7,438 bases of DNA, from positions 1 to 7,438 of the forward strand of contig DOZC01000016.1 of the NCBI GenBank assembly GCA_003518205.1, given 5' to 3'. Of this stretch, positions 1-6,663 are shown one piece after another. Each line of letters opens with the position of its first letter. Position 1 is the stretch's first letter. The notes under the pieces were generated by a model that was not told the origin of the DNA, did not search any database, and saw nothing but the letters and a program-made list of their open reading frames with translations. The stretch comes from Minisyncoccota bacterium (lineage in GTDB: Bacteria; Patescibacteriota; Microgenomatia; UBA1400; PJMF01). A program made the translations under genes and the position numbers.

Positions 1-28
1 CTAAAGCTTTAAATGGATTTTGCATCAT
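1..28 (-). CDS. ybaB: YbaB/EbfC-family nucleoid-associated protein, N-terminal fragment
   Basis: Only the first nine codons fall inside the window; the gene continues beyond position 1. It reads MMQNPFKAL, which resembles the start of YbaB/EbfC proteins (small dimeric DNA-binding nucleoid-associated proteins), and its place directly after dnaX is the classic location of ybaB in bacteria. Two ATG codons are in tandem (28-26 and 25-23). An AAGGA Shine-Dalgarno sequence at 36-32 lies 3 bases before the first ATG and 6 bases before the second, so the second, giving MQNPFKAL, is the better start. The identification rests on nine residues plus synteny, so it is likely but not proven. Confidence 0.6.
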
Positions 29-101
29 GATTCCTTTTTAATTAATTATTTACTTTTTATAACAATTTTTACACCACTGGGGTTGAGTGGGTTTCATTCT
101 A
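29..101 (-). other. AT-rich spacer between dnaX and ybaB, possible internal promoter
   Basis: This is the longest non-coding stretch in the window. The half nearest ybaB (about 35-70) is almost entirely A and T, with TTGTTA at 65-60, TATAAA at 61-56 and several TAAT-type hexamers at 50-40. These could supply a promoter for ybaB, but no -35/-10 pair with clean spacing stands out. A weak 5-bp hairpin (CCACT/AGTGG, 74-90) lies just after the dnaX stop but has no T-run behind it, so it is not a convincing terminator. The promoter reading is inference only. Confidence 0.25.
32..36 (-). promoter_or_regulatory. Shine-Dalgarno sequence of the ybaB-like gene
   Basis: On the minus strand the sequence AAAAAGGA precedes the tandem ATGs. 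The AAGGA core has good spacing (6 bases) to the ATG at 25-23 and poor spacing (3 bases) to the one at 28-26, so it decides the start in favour of the second. It is the only clear Shine-Dalgarno sequence among the gene starts of the window. Confidence 0.6.
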
Positions 102-1619
102 CTACAGGAGTGCCTCAGTTGCCAAAGCAGACAAAGTACTAGTTTCGACCACGTCTGGAATGGCTGCGACTTTTTGACTCGCCACCAAGGCAATTTCCAC
201 CGGAACAGCCTGACCAATAACCTGAGTTGCGGCCTGATCATATAAAGATGCAAACTTAGTTTGCATGAGTTGATCACGATGAAAAGCATAATAAACTTGA
301 ATCAAAATTCCGGATGGTGAAAGTTGAGGTTGAGCTTGCTTTAACAAAGCCGCGACAGAGGCATTTTGGGTTGCTACCGCCGTCACAAATTCATTCCAAT
401 GAGTCACTAAATTTTGACAAACCTCAGGTTCAGCCAATCTAGCATTGGTTTCGGGCATCGGGTCTGATTTGGTTGGGGGCGCAATTTTGGTCGAAGGTGG
501 CTGATTCTCAGACGAACTAGAAATTGGAGGGGTTTTTTTAGTCTTAGCTTTTTGGATCAGTTCTAAAAGTTTTAGCTCTAGTGCCAAATGAGCTATGGGT
601 GAGGCTTGAGTGAGATTAGCCTCTAAAAGTTGAATCAAAAGGAATTGAGCCACTTGAGGAGCAACTGAAGGCTCGGCATCTTTTTGGAAACTCTGGAGTA
701 ATTGATCATGAAGATAACTAAATACGGCTTTGGCAGCGGCTGATTGATCCACCTGGGCAGTGCGCCAAGCTTGAATTAATGTTGAAACTGCCAGGGCATC
801 TTTGGCTAAAGTGGCAGCGATTAAAGTCATCACATCCTGGTGTAAATTGGCACCAATAAGTTGGGTCACTCCGGCTAAAGTAACTCCTCCCTCGATTACG
901 GCTAACTCCAACCACTTAACTCCATCTCGAAAACTACCATCAGCCAACTCAGCCAATCGTTCCAAAGCCGCTGGTTCAACCGTAAGTTTTTCGGCAGCCA
1001 CAATCCGTTCGAACACTTCTAGAATTTCCACTGTAGTGGCCCGGCGAAATGGCACCAAAGTACATCGAGACACAATTGTGCTGGGCACTTTGTGCAACTC
1101 AGTAGTCGCCAAAATAAAAACCGCATGCGCTGGAGGCTCTTCCAAAAGTTTTAAAAGCGCATTAAATGCCGCTGTCGACATCATGTGTACCTCATCCAAA
1201 ATATAAACCGTCATTAAATTACCCTGAGGTTGGAGTGAAGCACGTTCTTTTAACAACCGAATATCATCCACCAAACCATGGCTGGCCGCATCAATTTCAA
1301 TGACACCATAAGATTGACCATTGCAGATTTGTCGCGTTTCGATTGAATCTGGATCTGGTTCTTGAAGCTGGAGCGAAGAGGTTTTTTGAGGTTTAAAATC
1401 CAGAAACAGTTGTTTTATCACTGAAGCATTGATTGGATCATTGAGCATCGCTGCAATGATGCGAGCTGAAGAAGTTTTTCCGGTGCCCTTGGGACCAGCA
1501 AACAATAGAGCTTGAGGAAATCTACCTCCAGCCATCAAGTGCTCCAAAGTTAGTCGAACCGGAGTCAAGTGGAGCTCTGAAACTTGTCTCGGTCGATATT
1601 TAAGATGCCAAGCTAACAT
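102..1619 (-). CDS. dnaX: DNA polymerase III subunit gamma/tau (clamp loader ATPase)
   Basis: DnaX is the ATPase motor of the clamp loader, which opens the beta sliding clamp and places it on primed DNA. The 505-residue product has the AAA+ Walker A GPKGTGKTS (42-50), Walker B ILDEVH (140-145), a sensor 1 stretch ILATTELHKVPS (169-180) and the SRC box with the arginine finger (184-186). Collar domain III follows to about 355. A K/P/S/T-rich linker (about 357-400) then leads to a tau-type C-terminal domain with YYAFHRDQL at 443-451. The usual four-cysteine zinc module between Walker A and the IEIDAAS motif (107-113) is missing; only Cys99 lies there. It starts at an ATG 9 bases after the ybeY stop, with no evident Shine-Dalgarno sequence, and ends with TAG. 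A seven-A run at codons 361-363 may allow a short gamma form (see findings). Confidence 0.96.
   Translation of the reverse strand: MLAWHLKYRPRQVSELHLTPVRLTLEHLMAGGRFPQALLFAGPKGTGKTSSARIIAAMLNDPINASVIKQLFLDFKPQKTSSLQLQEPDPDSIETRQICNGQSYGVIEIDAASHGLVDDIRLLKERASLQPQGNLMTVYILDEVHMMSTAAFNALLKLLEEPPAHAVFILATTELHKVPSTIVSRCTLVPFRRATTVEILEVFERIVAAEKLTVEPAALERLAELADGSFRDGVKWLELAVIEGGVTLAGVTQLIGANLHQDVMTLIAATLAKDALAVSTLIQAWRTAQVDQSAAAKAVFSYLHDQLLQSFQKDAEPSVAPQVAQFLLIQLLEANLTQASPIAHLALELKLLELIQKAKTKKTPPISSSSENQPPSTKIAPPTKSDPMPETNARLAEPEVCQNLVTHWNEFVTAVATQNASVAALLKQAQPQLSPSGILIQVYYAFHRDQLMQTKFASLYDQAATQVIGQAVPVEIALVASQKVAAIPDVVETSTLSALATEALL
533..539 (-). other. seven-A slippage-prone run in dnaX, candidate gamma-form site
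   Basis: On the coding strand, codons 360-363 read ACT AAA AAA ACC, giving seven consecutive A residues at the junction of collar domain III and the linker. A -1 shift after Lys362 reads five more codons (N P S N F) and then TAG at 519-517, giving a product of about 367 residues with the AAA+ and collar domains but no tau tail. That is the architecture of gamma in E. coli and Thermus. The base before the run is T, so tandem tRNA slippage is not ideal; transcriptional slippage adding one A would give the same result. No strong downstream stem-loop was seen. Confidence 0.3.
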
Positions 1620-1628
1620 AATTTGCCA

Positions 1629-2018
1629 TTATTCATGATGATAACCCAATAGATGTAACAAACCATGTTCTAAATAAAAACTGATTTGTTGATCCACCAA
1701 TTTGCCAAATCGTTTGGCCATTCTGACCGATTCTGGAAAACTAATCACAATATCTCCCAAATGTGGTGGTACATCTAGAGGTAAGGGAAAGTCATGAAGT
1801 TGATGTCGCTCATGCTGAGGAAATGAAAGCACGTCAGTGGCACCACTGTGTTGCAATTTACTTTCATTCAAGCTGGTAATTTTACGCTTGCCCACAATCA
1901 AAACATCTACTTGGGCATGATCAATTCGATGTTCTTTTAAAACTCTGATAACCGTATTTCTTAAAACCTGACGTTTAACTGGATATCTAGATCCGATATA
2001 AAAATTAATTTGAATCAT
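1629..2018 (-). CDS. ybeY: endoribonuclease YbeY (rRNA maturation factor)
   Basis: YbeY is a metal-dependent single-strand endoribonuclease involved in 16S rRNA 3'-end maturation and ribosome quality control. The 129-residue product carries the family signature TDVLSFP (61-67), a conserved LGDI element (87-90) and the zinc-binding motif HGLLHLLGYHH (118-128), with metal ligands His118, His122 and His128. The usual GYDH is GYHH here, and the protein stops one residue after the motif, whereas many bacterial YbeY proteins have roughly 20 more residues. The conserved arginine upstream of TDVLSFP (Arg59 in E. coli) appears to be Leu55. The ATG at 2018 overlaps the stop of the upstream gene as ATGA, which suggests translational coupling. 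Position just before dnaX fits a housekeeping operon. Confidence 0.93.
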   Translation of the reverse strand: MIQINFYIGSRYPVKRQVLRNTVIRVLKEHRIDHAQVDVLIVGKRKITSLNESKLQHSGATDVLSFPQHERHQLHDFPLPLDVPPHLGDIVISFPESVRMAKRFGKLVDQQISFYLEHGLLHLLGYHHE

Positions 2019-2890
2019 GGTGTGGGCCCAGGTTCAATCACTTCTGGAGTCGGTAGTATCAAATCATCTAGCAATGGTGACGGAGTAACCAAGAGTTCAA
2101 CCGCCCGATCTAATCGAACCACTCCCAAAGGAATTTGGTTTTCCGGATCGTCCACAAAATAGAGTAACACATGTCCTTGAGCCTTGGGACTCCAAACCTT
2201 ACCCTCCCTAATCACTTCTGGAGAACCTCCAAACTGTTTTTGAACCCAAAGAGCTGGACCTGCATCCCCAATTACTCCCACTACAGCCAATTCTTCAGCT
2301 GGATTGATCATAACCATTTTTCGAAACTTATACCAAGGCTTGAGGTCATCATGATCGACATTCCAATTTGACAGATACATCAATTGGACTGCAAAATAAT
2401 ATTTTTCCCGATTTATGGCTGCTGGAGTTAATTCGCCATTTTCAGTAAACCAGCCGAAAGCTCCGCGATTAGGAGCCATCCCAGCTTCCTGGAAAGCATC
2501 ATGATTTGGCAAATCGTCAGTTGGATTTCGTTTCAAATGTTGCTCAGCACCCATAATTCCGATTGAGTGATTTAAGCGGTGATTTTCCAGTTCGGCTGTG
2601 ATTGGAAAACCCAACAAATCAGTTAATTGTTGTTCTAGGTAAAGTTCGTCGGTTTTGGGTAAGTGACCGGCCGGCAAATGAACCGTAGCTATGAGTTTGT
2701 TGATCACTTCGCGGTATTCTTCTTCAGAAACCAAATTTAGCCAGGGATCGGACTCGGTCATAGCTGCCTTAACCTCGCCCTGACGCATTTCCATAGCTGG
2801 GCGTTGTAGCGCCATTTGTCCTGCCAACGACAAAGCAGCTAGCACTTGCTGTGAAGTTTGCTTGAGATTTTGAGCAGGTTGGTTGGGCAT
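2015..2890 (-). CDS. unrecognised protein with a double-psi beta-barrel-like C-terminal half
   Basis: I cannot assign a function to this 291-residue protein. Residues 1-35 form an Ala/Gln/Leu-rich helix, too polar for a clear signal peptide. Residues 50-125 look helical and charged. Residues about 160-257 resemble the RlpA/expansin-type double-psi beta-barrel (DPBB): NPAEELAVVGVIGDAGPALW (196-215) parallels the barrel's N-x-x-N-G-K-x-V-x-V-x-D-x-GP pattern, with Asp209 at the position of the conserved acid, and FGGSPEVIRE (220-229) parallels the following helix. The tail (270-291) is Pro-rich. Similar GD-x-GPA-x-W proteins occur, from memory, as conserved hypotheticals in Patescibacteria and may act on or bind cell wall. 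It sits 5 bases after gltX, has no clear Shine-Dalgarno sequence, and overlaps ybeY by 4 bases. Gene call secure, function open. Confidence 0.88.
   Translation of the reverse strand: MPNQPAQNLKQTSQQVLAALSLAGQMALQRPAMEMRQGEVKAAMTESDPWLNLVSEEEYREVINKLIATVHLPAGHLPKTDELYLEQQLTDLLGFPITAELENHRLNHSIGIMGAEQHLKRNPTDDLPNHDAFQEAGMAPNRGAFGWFTENGELTPAAINREKYYFAVQLMYLSNWNVDHDDLKPWYKFRKMVMINPAEELAVVGVIGDAGPALWVQKQFGGSPEVIREGKVWSPKAQGHVLLYFVDDPENQIPLGVVRLDRAVELLVTPSPLLDDLILPTPEVIEPGPTP
2120..2413 (-). other. DPBB-like domain within the 291-residue protein
   Basis: This segment encodes residues 160-257. Beta-rich stretches (KYYFAVQLMYL, KMVMINP, LAVVGVIGD, HVLLYFVDD) surround a GDAGPA turn and a short SPEVIRE helix, in the order expected of an RlpA-like double-psi barrel. 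The assignment is by eye and remains tentative. Confidence 0.4.
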
Positions 2891-2895
2891 AAGTT

Positions 2896-4377
2896 TCAGA
2901 TAATCGACTTTGATTGAGTTTTTTCTAGAATTTTTTGAGCAGCTTCAAGTCGTTCCAAAACTTTACCTTGGCCTAAAACCACCATTGTTTCAAATAGCGG
3001 TGGAGTGGCCACTCGTCCAGTGACTGCAACTCTGAGTAACATAAAATATTGGCTCTTTTTCCAATCTCGTTTGCTTTGTAAGTTGCGAAGCTTGGTTTCG
3101 ACAGTTTCTAATGTAAAACTTGTCAAAGCCTTTAGGACCGATAAGGTCTCAGTTAATTGAGCCAAGACAGAGGTTAGATCACTTTTTTTGAGCAAAAGTT
3201 CTCGATCTAACTCAATAGGTTGATAGAAAAAGCTAGTTAAATCTGCCACATCCTTAAGTTTCACCAATCTCTCACTAATCAAAGGTAAAACCTGATCTAG
3301 CAAACCAGAAGGAAAATCTGCCGGCAAAAAAGGCTGAAGTCGGTGTTTTAAATCCGTTGGTGATAATTGCCGCAAATACATGCCATTGATCCAAGCCAAT
3401 TTGTTTAAATCGAAAACTACGGATTTGGCGCTAATATCTTGAGGATCAAACTCTCGAACATAATCAGCTAAGGTCATGATTTCAGTTTGATCAGCTCGAG
3501 CCCAACCTAAAATCATAAAAAAATTCAATAAAGCTTCGGGCAAATAACCATCATCCAAAAAAGATCTGGCTGATACCGCCCCTTTACGTTTACTCATTTT
3601 GCCCCGACCATCTGGATTTAAAAAAACTGGAATATGGGCAAAAATTGGCAATTTCCAACCAAAAGCTTGATAAAGCAAAACATGTTTGGGGGTAGAACTA
3701 ATCCACTCCTCACCTCGCATAATGTGGCTAATCTCCATGGCGTGATCATCCACCACTACTGCCAAGTGATAGGTGGGAAAACCGTCTGATTTAAGTAAAA
3801 CCTGGTCATCCACCACATCGGAATTAACTTCGATTTCACCCCGAATTAAATCGGTAAATTTAACTGGCACATTATCAGGAACTTTAAGTCTGATCACGTA
3901 GGATTCACCTGTTGCCAATCTCTTCTCAACCTCTGTTTGGGTCAAATCGCGACAATGACGATCGTATTTCGGAGGAATTTTGGCAGCTCGCTGAGCTTCG
4001 CGATTCTGCTCCAATCGCTCACTAGAACAAAAACAATAATAAGCCTTATTTTTAGCCACCAGTTCTTCAGCCGCTTTCTGATAACTGGGCAAGCGCTCTG
4101 ATTGAACGTAAGGTGCATGCGGACCACCCTTTGCCGGCCCCTCATCCCAATCCAAACCATAATCTTTGATCACTTGCATAATTCGCTCTACCGCACCCGG
4201 CACCAATCGCTCTCGATCAGTATCTTCGATTCGCAACACAAACTGGCCACCGTGTTTTTTGGCAAAAGCATAATTTTTGAGCAAAGTAGCAATGTGTCCC
4301 ACATGATATTCTCCAGTTGGACTGGGCGCCATTCTGGTTCGAACCACAGTTGAGGGAGAAATTACGGTATCAGACAT
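2896..4377 (-). CDS. gltX: glutamyl-tRNA synthetase
   Basis: This class I synthetase charges tRNA-Glu with glutamate in the cytoplasm, and in many bacteria also tRNA-Gln for later amidation by GatCAB. The 493-residue length is near the usual bacterial length. The HIGH-type motif is HVGH (25-28), preceded by RMAPSPTGEY; the KMSKR loop is at 260-264; GEEWISSTPKHVLLYQAFGW (222-241) is the typical GluRS block between them. Cys115, Cys117 and Cys142 reproduce the C-x-C-x24-C spacing of the E. coli zinc site, but the fourth ligand (His) is Asp144. The C-terminal helical anticodon-binding region includes LRVAVTGR (448-455). The ATG lies 16 bases after the upstream stop, with no Shine-Dalgarno sequence; the next gene begins 5 bases after its TGA. 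Whether it is discriminating or also charges tRNA-Gln cannot be told here. Confidence 0.97.
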   Translation of the reverse strand: MSDTVISPSTVVRTRMAPSPTGEYHVGHIATLLKNYAFAKKHGGQFVLRIEDTDRERLVPGAVERIMQVIKDYGLDWDEGPAKGGPHAPYVQSERLPSYQKAAEELVAKNKAYYCFCSSERLEQNREAQRAAKIPPKYDRHCRDLTQTEVEKRLATGESYVIRLKVPDNVPVKFTDLIRGEIEVNSDVVDDQVLLKSDGFPTYHLAVVVDDHAMEISHIMRGEEWISSTPKHVLLYQAFGWKLPIFAHIPVFLNPDGRGKMSKRKGAVSARSFLDDGYLPEALLNFFMILGWARADQTEIMTLADYVREFDPQDISAKSVVFDLNKLAWINGMYLRQLSPTDLKHRLQPFLPADFPSGLLDQVLPLISERLVKLKDVADLTSFFYQPIELDRELLLKKSDLTSVLAQLTETLSVLKALTSFTLETVETKLRNLQSKRDWKKSQYFMLLRVAVTGRVATPPLFETMVVLGQGKVLERLEAAQKILEKTQSKSII

Positions 4378-4393
4378 GAAGTTATTGTACCAG

Positions 4394-5626
4394 TCAAATC
4401 GCCTCTGAGTCGGTCGGGGTCTCTAAACTGGCCGGAGTCTCTAAAGCAGCCGGAGCTTCCAAAGTCGCCGGGGTATCTAAAATGGCCGGAGTATCCAAAA
4501 CCTCAGAAGCAGCTGGAGATAAAATAAATTGAGATTTAATGGCGCTAACATAACCCACGAAACCACCATCACCTTCAAAAACATAGATTGGCTGCAAATA
4601 GTCTTGTTCTTGCCAATCGTCGTAATAACCTAGATCAACTGATCTGACCGTAACCTCGGGGAAAGTACTGGCGTGAGCCACATAGCCTTCTCCAGCTTGA
4701 AGAATTTTCCAAGCATCCTGAGGTGTTCGCAATGGATAAGTTTCTACTTGAGTATAATCAACCGGAAAATAATGATACTCTAGCTCAACTACCCCACCAT
4801 CAATCGATTTTGAACCACTGATTACGGCGCTAATTGATCCTCGAGAACCATCCGGACTGTACATTGAAAATTGATCATCGATGGGCAAACGATCTAAATC
4901 CACTCGAAGAAAATCAGCGTCGGAAAGTGAAACAGCTGATTGTAATTCACCTCCGAGTGATTTCCAAAAGCTAACTTTTCCAGAGGTAGTTGCCACATCC
5001 TCCGGCAACATGTCGGCGGCTGAAAGTATGGTTTTGACTGAGCTGACCGCTTCAAAATCCTCTGGAAGTTCATTATTTAATAACAAATCAGTTCGAGACA
5101 AATAATTACTTCTGAGACTGAAGGTGTGATTTAACAGATCCATCTGAAAACCCATTTCCAAAGGTTGGGATTTAGTCCAACGATAGGTGCGAGAGTCGAG
5201 TAGTTGAGGTTCGTCGGTAAAATCATATTCTTTGGCTAGTTCTTTAATTTTTTGGTCAGCCAAAAGATTGGGTGGGGTTTTCGGCATTAAAAAAACTTTG
5301 GCTCTATCAACAAACTCTGAAAATTCACCGTTGGGTAATTCAAGTAAATAGGTTTGAGGCTTTGATTCATCCAAAACTTCAGGAAAAACCAAAGCTGGTA
5401 GTTTTCCGAACCCAATGGTTGGAGGTGGCGGGGGCTCGGGGTGAGTGGCTTGCCAGTAAGCAATGGCTGCCGTCAATAACATTCGGCCCACAATTAAGAC
5501 CACCAAAGTAATTGAACCAAACTTAATAAGTTGACGACCATAATAAGTTGCCTGAGTCAAAGTAAAGACAGACACTTTAGCGCGCTTGGTTGAGGCCACG
5601 GGAGTAATGGAAGTTGCAGCTGGCAT
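4394..5626 (-). CDS. unrecognised membrane-anchored protein with C-terminal hexapeptide repeats
   Basis: I do not recognise a named family. The 410-residue product has a basic N-terminus (residues 14-35), one transmembrane helix (about 36-58, from FGSITLVVLIVG), a proline neck PEPPPPP (63-69) followed by IGFGKLPALVFPE (71-83), then a large soluble region predicted to lie outside the membrane. Residues 300-363, with AWKILQ (305-310), VDLGYYDD (330-337) and LQPIYVFEG (344-352), faintly recall the C-terminal half of YycI-type regulators of the WalK kinase. Residues 376-405 are five copies of xL[DE]xPA, a low-complexity tail. Similar FGKLP-containing proteins are, from memory, conserved hypotheticals in Microgenomates-type genomes. 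It starts 8 bases after the carboxypeptidase stop with no Shine-Dalgarno sequence, suggesting coupled expression and perhaps an envelope role. Gene call secure, function unknown. Confidence 0.9.
   Translation of the reverse strand: MPAATSITPVASTKRAKVSVFTLTQATYYGRQLIKFGSITLVVLIVGRMLLTAAIAYWQATHPEPPPPPTIGFGKLPALVFPEVLDESKPQTYLLELPNGEFSEFVDRAKVFLMPKTPPNLLADQKIKELAKEYDFTDEPQLLDSRTYRWTKSQPLEMGFQMDLLNHTFSLRSNYLSRTDLLLNNELPEDFEAVSSVKTILSAADMLPEDVATTSGKVSFWKSLGGELQSAVSLSDADFLRVDLDRLPIDDQFSMYSPDGSRGSISAVISGSKSIDGGVVELEYHYFPVDYTQVETYPLRTPQDAWKILQAGEGYVAHASTFPEVTVRSVDLGYYDDWQEQDYLQPIYVFEGDGGFVGYVSAIKSQFILSPAASEVLDTPAILDTPATLEAPAALETPASLETPTDSEAI
4412..4501 (-). repeat. five tandem 18-bp coding repeats
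   Basis: The 3' end of the 410-residue protein gene holds five direct 18-bp units, each encoding a hexapeptide of the form xL[DE]xPA (VLDTPA, ILDTPA, TLEAPA, ALETPA, SLETPT). On the plus strand each unit looks like GGNGTNTCTAAANNNGCC with variation. The units differ at several bases, so the array is diverged rather than freshly expanded, yet copy number could still vary between strains. Confidence 0.9.
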
Positions 5627-5634
5627 GAGATAAG

Positions 5635-6657
5635 TTACTGTCCATTATAGGCAAATTCGCTCCAGCTTTGCCAGTGGTAGCGCTGCGCAGTCCAATTCAG
5701 TAATAAGCGAGTGTCAGCATAACGATCACGACTCCCCATCACCACTATTAAAATTCGATGAGCTTTGACTTCAGTTAAAGTGATCAAGACTTCACCGGCC
5801 AAAGTGGTGGTGCCGGTTTTAACCCCAAAAATAGGCAGTTGCGACCAAAGTAATTGATTAGTATTAACCAAATTGTGATAGATAACTCTTGAGTTCAAAT
5901 TTCCAGTCACTTGATTCTGACGCTGTTGCATGAGTGATTTTAACAGCGGCTTCTCCAAAGCAGCTTGAGACAACCAAGCCAAATCGCGAGCAGAGAGCAG
6001 TTGATCCGGAGCATCCAAGCCCACCGGATTAGTGATTTTAAGCTGAGAATTTAGATGAAGTAAGTTGGCTTTGACCTCCATCGCCTCAATAAAAGCTACT
6101 TTTCCTCCAGGATAATGATTAGCTAAAACTGAAGCAGCCAAATTATCAGAATTTATCATCAAACCAGCCAATAAAGCCTCAACCTTGATTTGTTCGCCCA
6201 CCTGCCAGTTAAGCTCATTTTTAATTCCAAGCGACGCAGTTAAATCAGTCGGTGTCAAAACTAATTCTTGATCTGGAGCATATTGATCCAAAATTATCAA
6301 AGCCGTTAAAATTTTTAAAGTCGAAGCTGGATAAAGTGGCCGATCAGGTTGTTGAGCCATCAGTTGACTTTGCGAAGCCAAATCTATTACTAAAAAACTT
6401 TTAGCAGTGACGCCACTGGGTGTGGCAGTCGAAACGCCAGCCGTCAACAATGTTTCCATTTGAGGCAAATCAGCCATTGGCAATTGAGGGAGTAAAACTT
6501 GAATTGTCGAGGGCGCAATTAAAACACTTCCCTCCAACAATAGTGCTCCGGCAATTAGCCAACAAGCCAGCAACTGATCGGGTCGGAGTTTTTTCCGAAC
6601 CGGAGGTGGAAGAGTCAAATCTATTAATTGACGAGGAAGTGCGGGCAGCAGTGACAC
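5635..6657 (-). CDS. dacA: D-alanyl-D-alanine carboxypeptidase (S11 family, PBP5-like)
   Basis: This serine peptidase should trim the terminal D-Ala from peptidoglycan stem peptides outside the membrane and bind beta-lactams. In 340 residues it has all three catalytic motifs in order and spacing: S-x-x-K as STLK (Ser112, Lys115), S-x-N as SDN (170-172) and KTG (280-282). A basic segment (RKKLR, 21-25) precedes one hydrophobic helix (about 29-48) without an obvious signal peptidase site, so it is probably anchored by its N-terminus. The C-terminal beta domain and amphipathic anchor helix of E. coli PBP5 are absent; the protein ends about 58 residues after KTG. The start is GTG at 6657: the same frame meets the aspS stop TAA at 6666-6664, so no upstream start exists. 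No Shine-Dalgarno sequence is seen, which suggests coupling to aspS. The symbol is by family, not proven orthology. Confidence 0.93.
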   Translation of the reverse strand: MSLLPALPRQLIDLTLPPPVRKKLRPDQLLACWLIAGALLLEGSVLIAPSTIQVLLPQLPMADLPQMETLLTAGVSTATPSGVTAKSFLVIDLASQSQLMAQQPDRPLYPASTLKILTALIILDQYAPDQELVLTPTDLTASLGIKNELNWQVGEQIKVEALLAGLMINSDNLAASVLANHYPGGKVAFIEAMEVKANLLHLNSQLKITNPVGLDAPDQLLSARDLAWLSQAALEKPLLKSLMQQRQNQVTGNLNSRVIYHNLVNTNQLLWSQLPIFGVKTGTTTLAGEVLITLTEVKAHRILIVVMGSRDRYADTRLLLNWTAQRYHWQSWSEFAYNGQ

Positions 6658-6663
6658 GGTTTT

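Noticed and set aside
74..90. CCACT/AGTGG hairpin after the dnaX stop as a terminator
   Set aside because: The stem is only 5 bp with a 7-base loop, and no T-run follows on either strand.
50..289. A 79-codon minus-strand frame across the dnaX 3' end and spacer
   Set aside because: It is out of frame with dnaX, has biased Trp/Leu/Lys composition and no recognisable motif; it is also not the frame reached by the -1 shift, which stops at 519-517.
802..1206. A 134-codon open frame on the plus strand inside dnaX
   Set aside because: It is antisense to the conserved AAA+ core of DnaX and has no motif or start signal of its own.
4384..4398. TTGACT and TACAAT upstream of gltX as a promoter
   Set aside because: The two hexamers are only 3 bases apart, far from the 16-18 base spacing needed, so they cannot act as one -35/-10 pair.
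2015..5626. UGA recoding (genetic code 25 or 4)
   Set aside because: TGA ends the 291-residue gene, gltX and the 410-residue gene at sensible C-termini with a new start right behind, and no conserved glycine or tryptophan position in the proteins required TGA.
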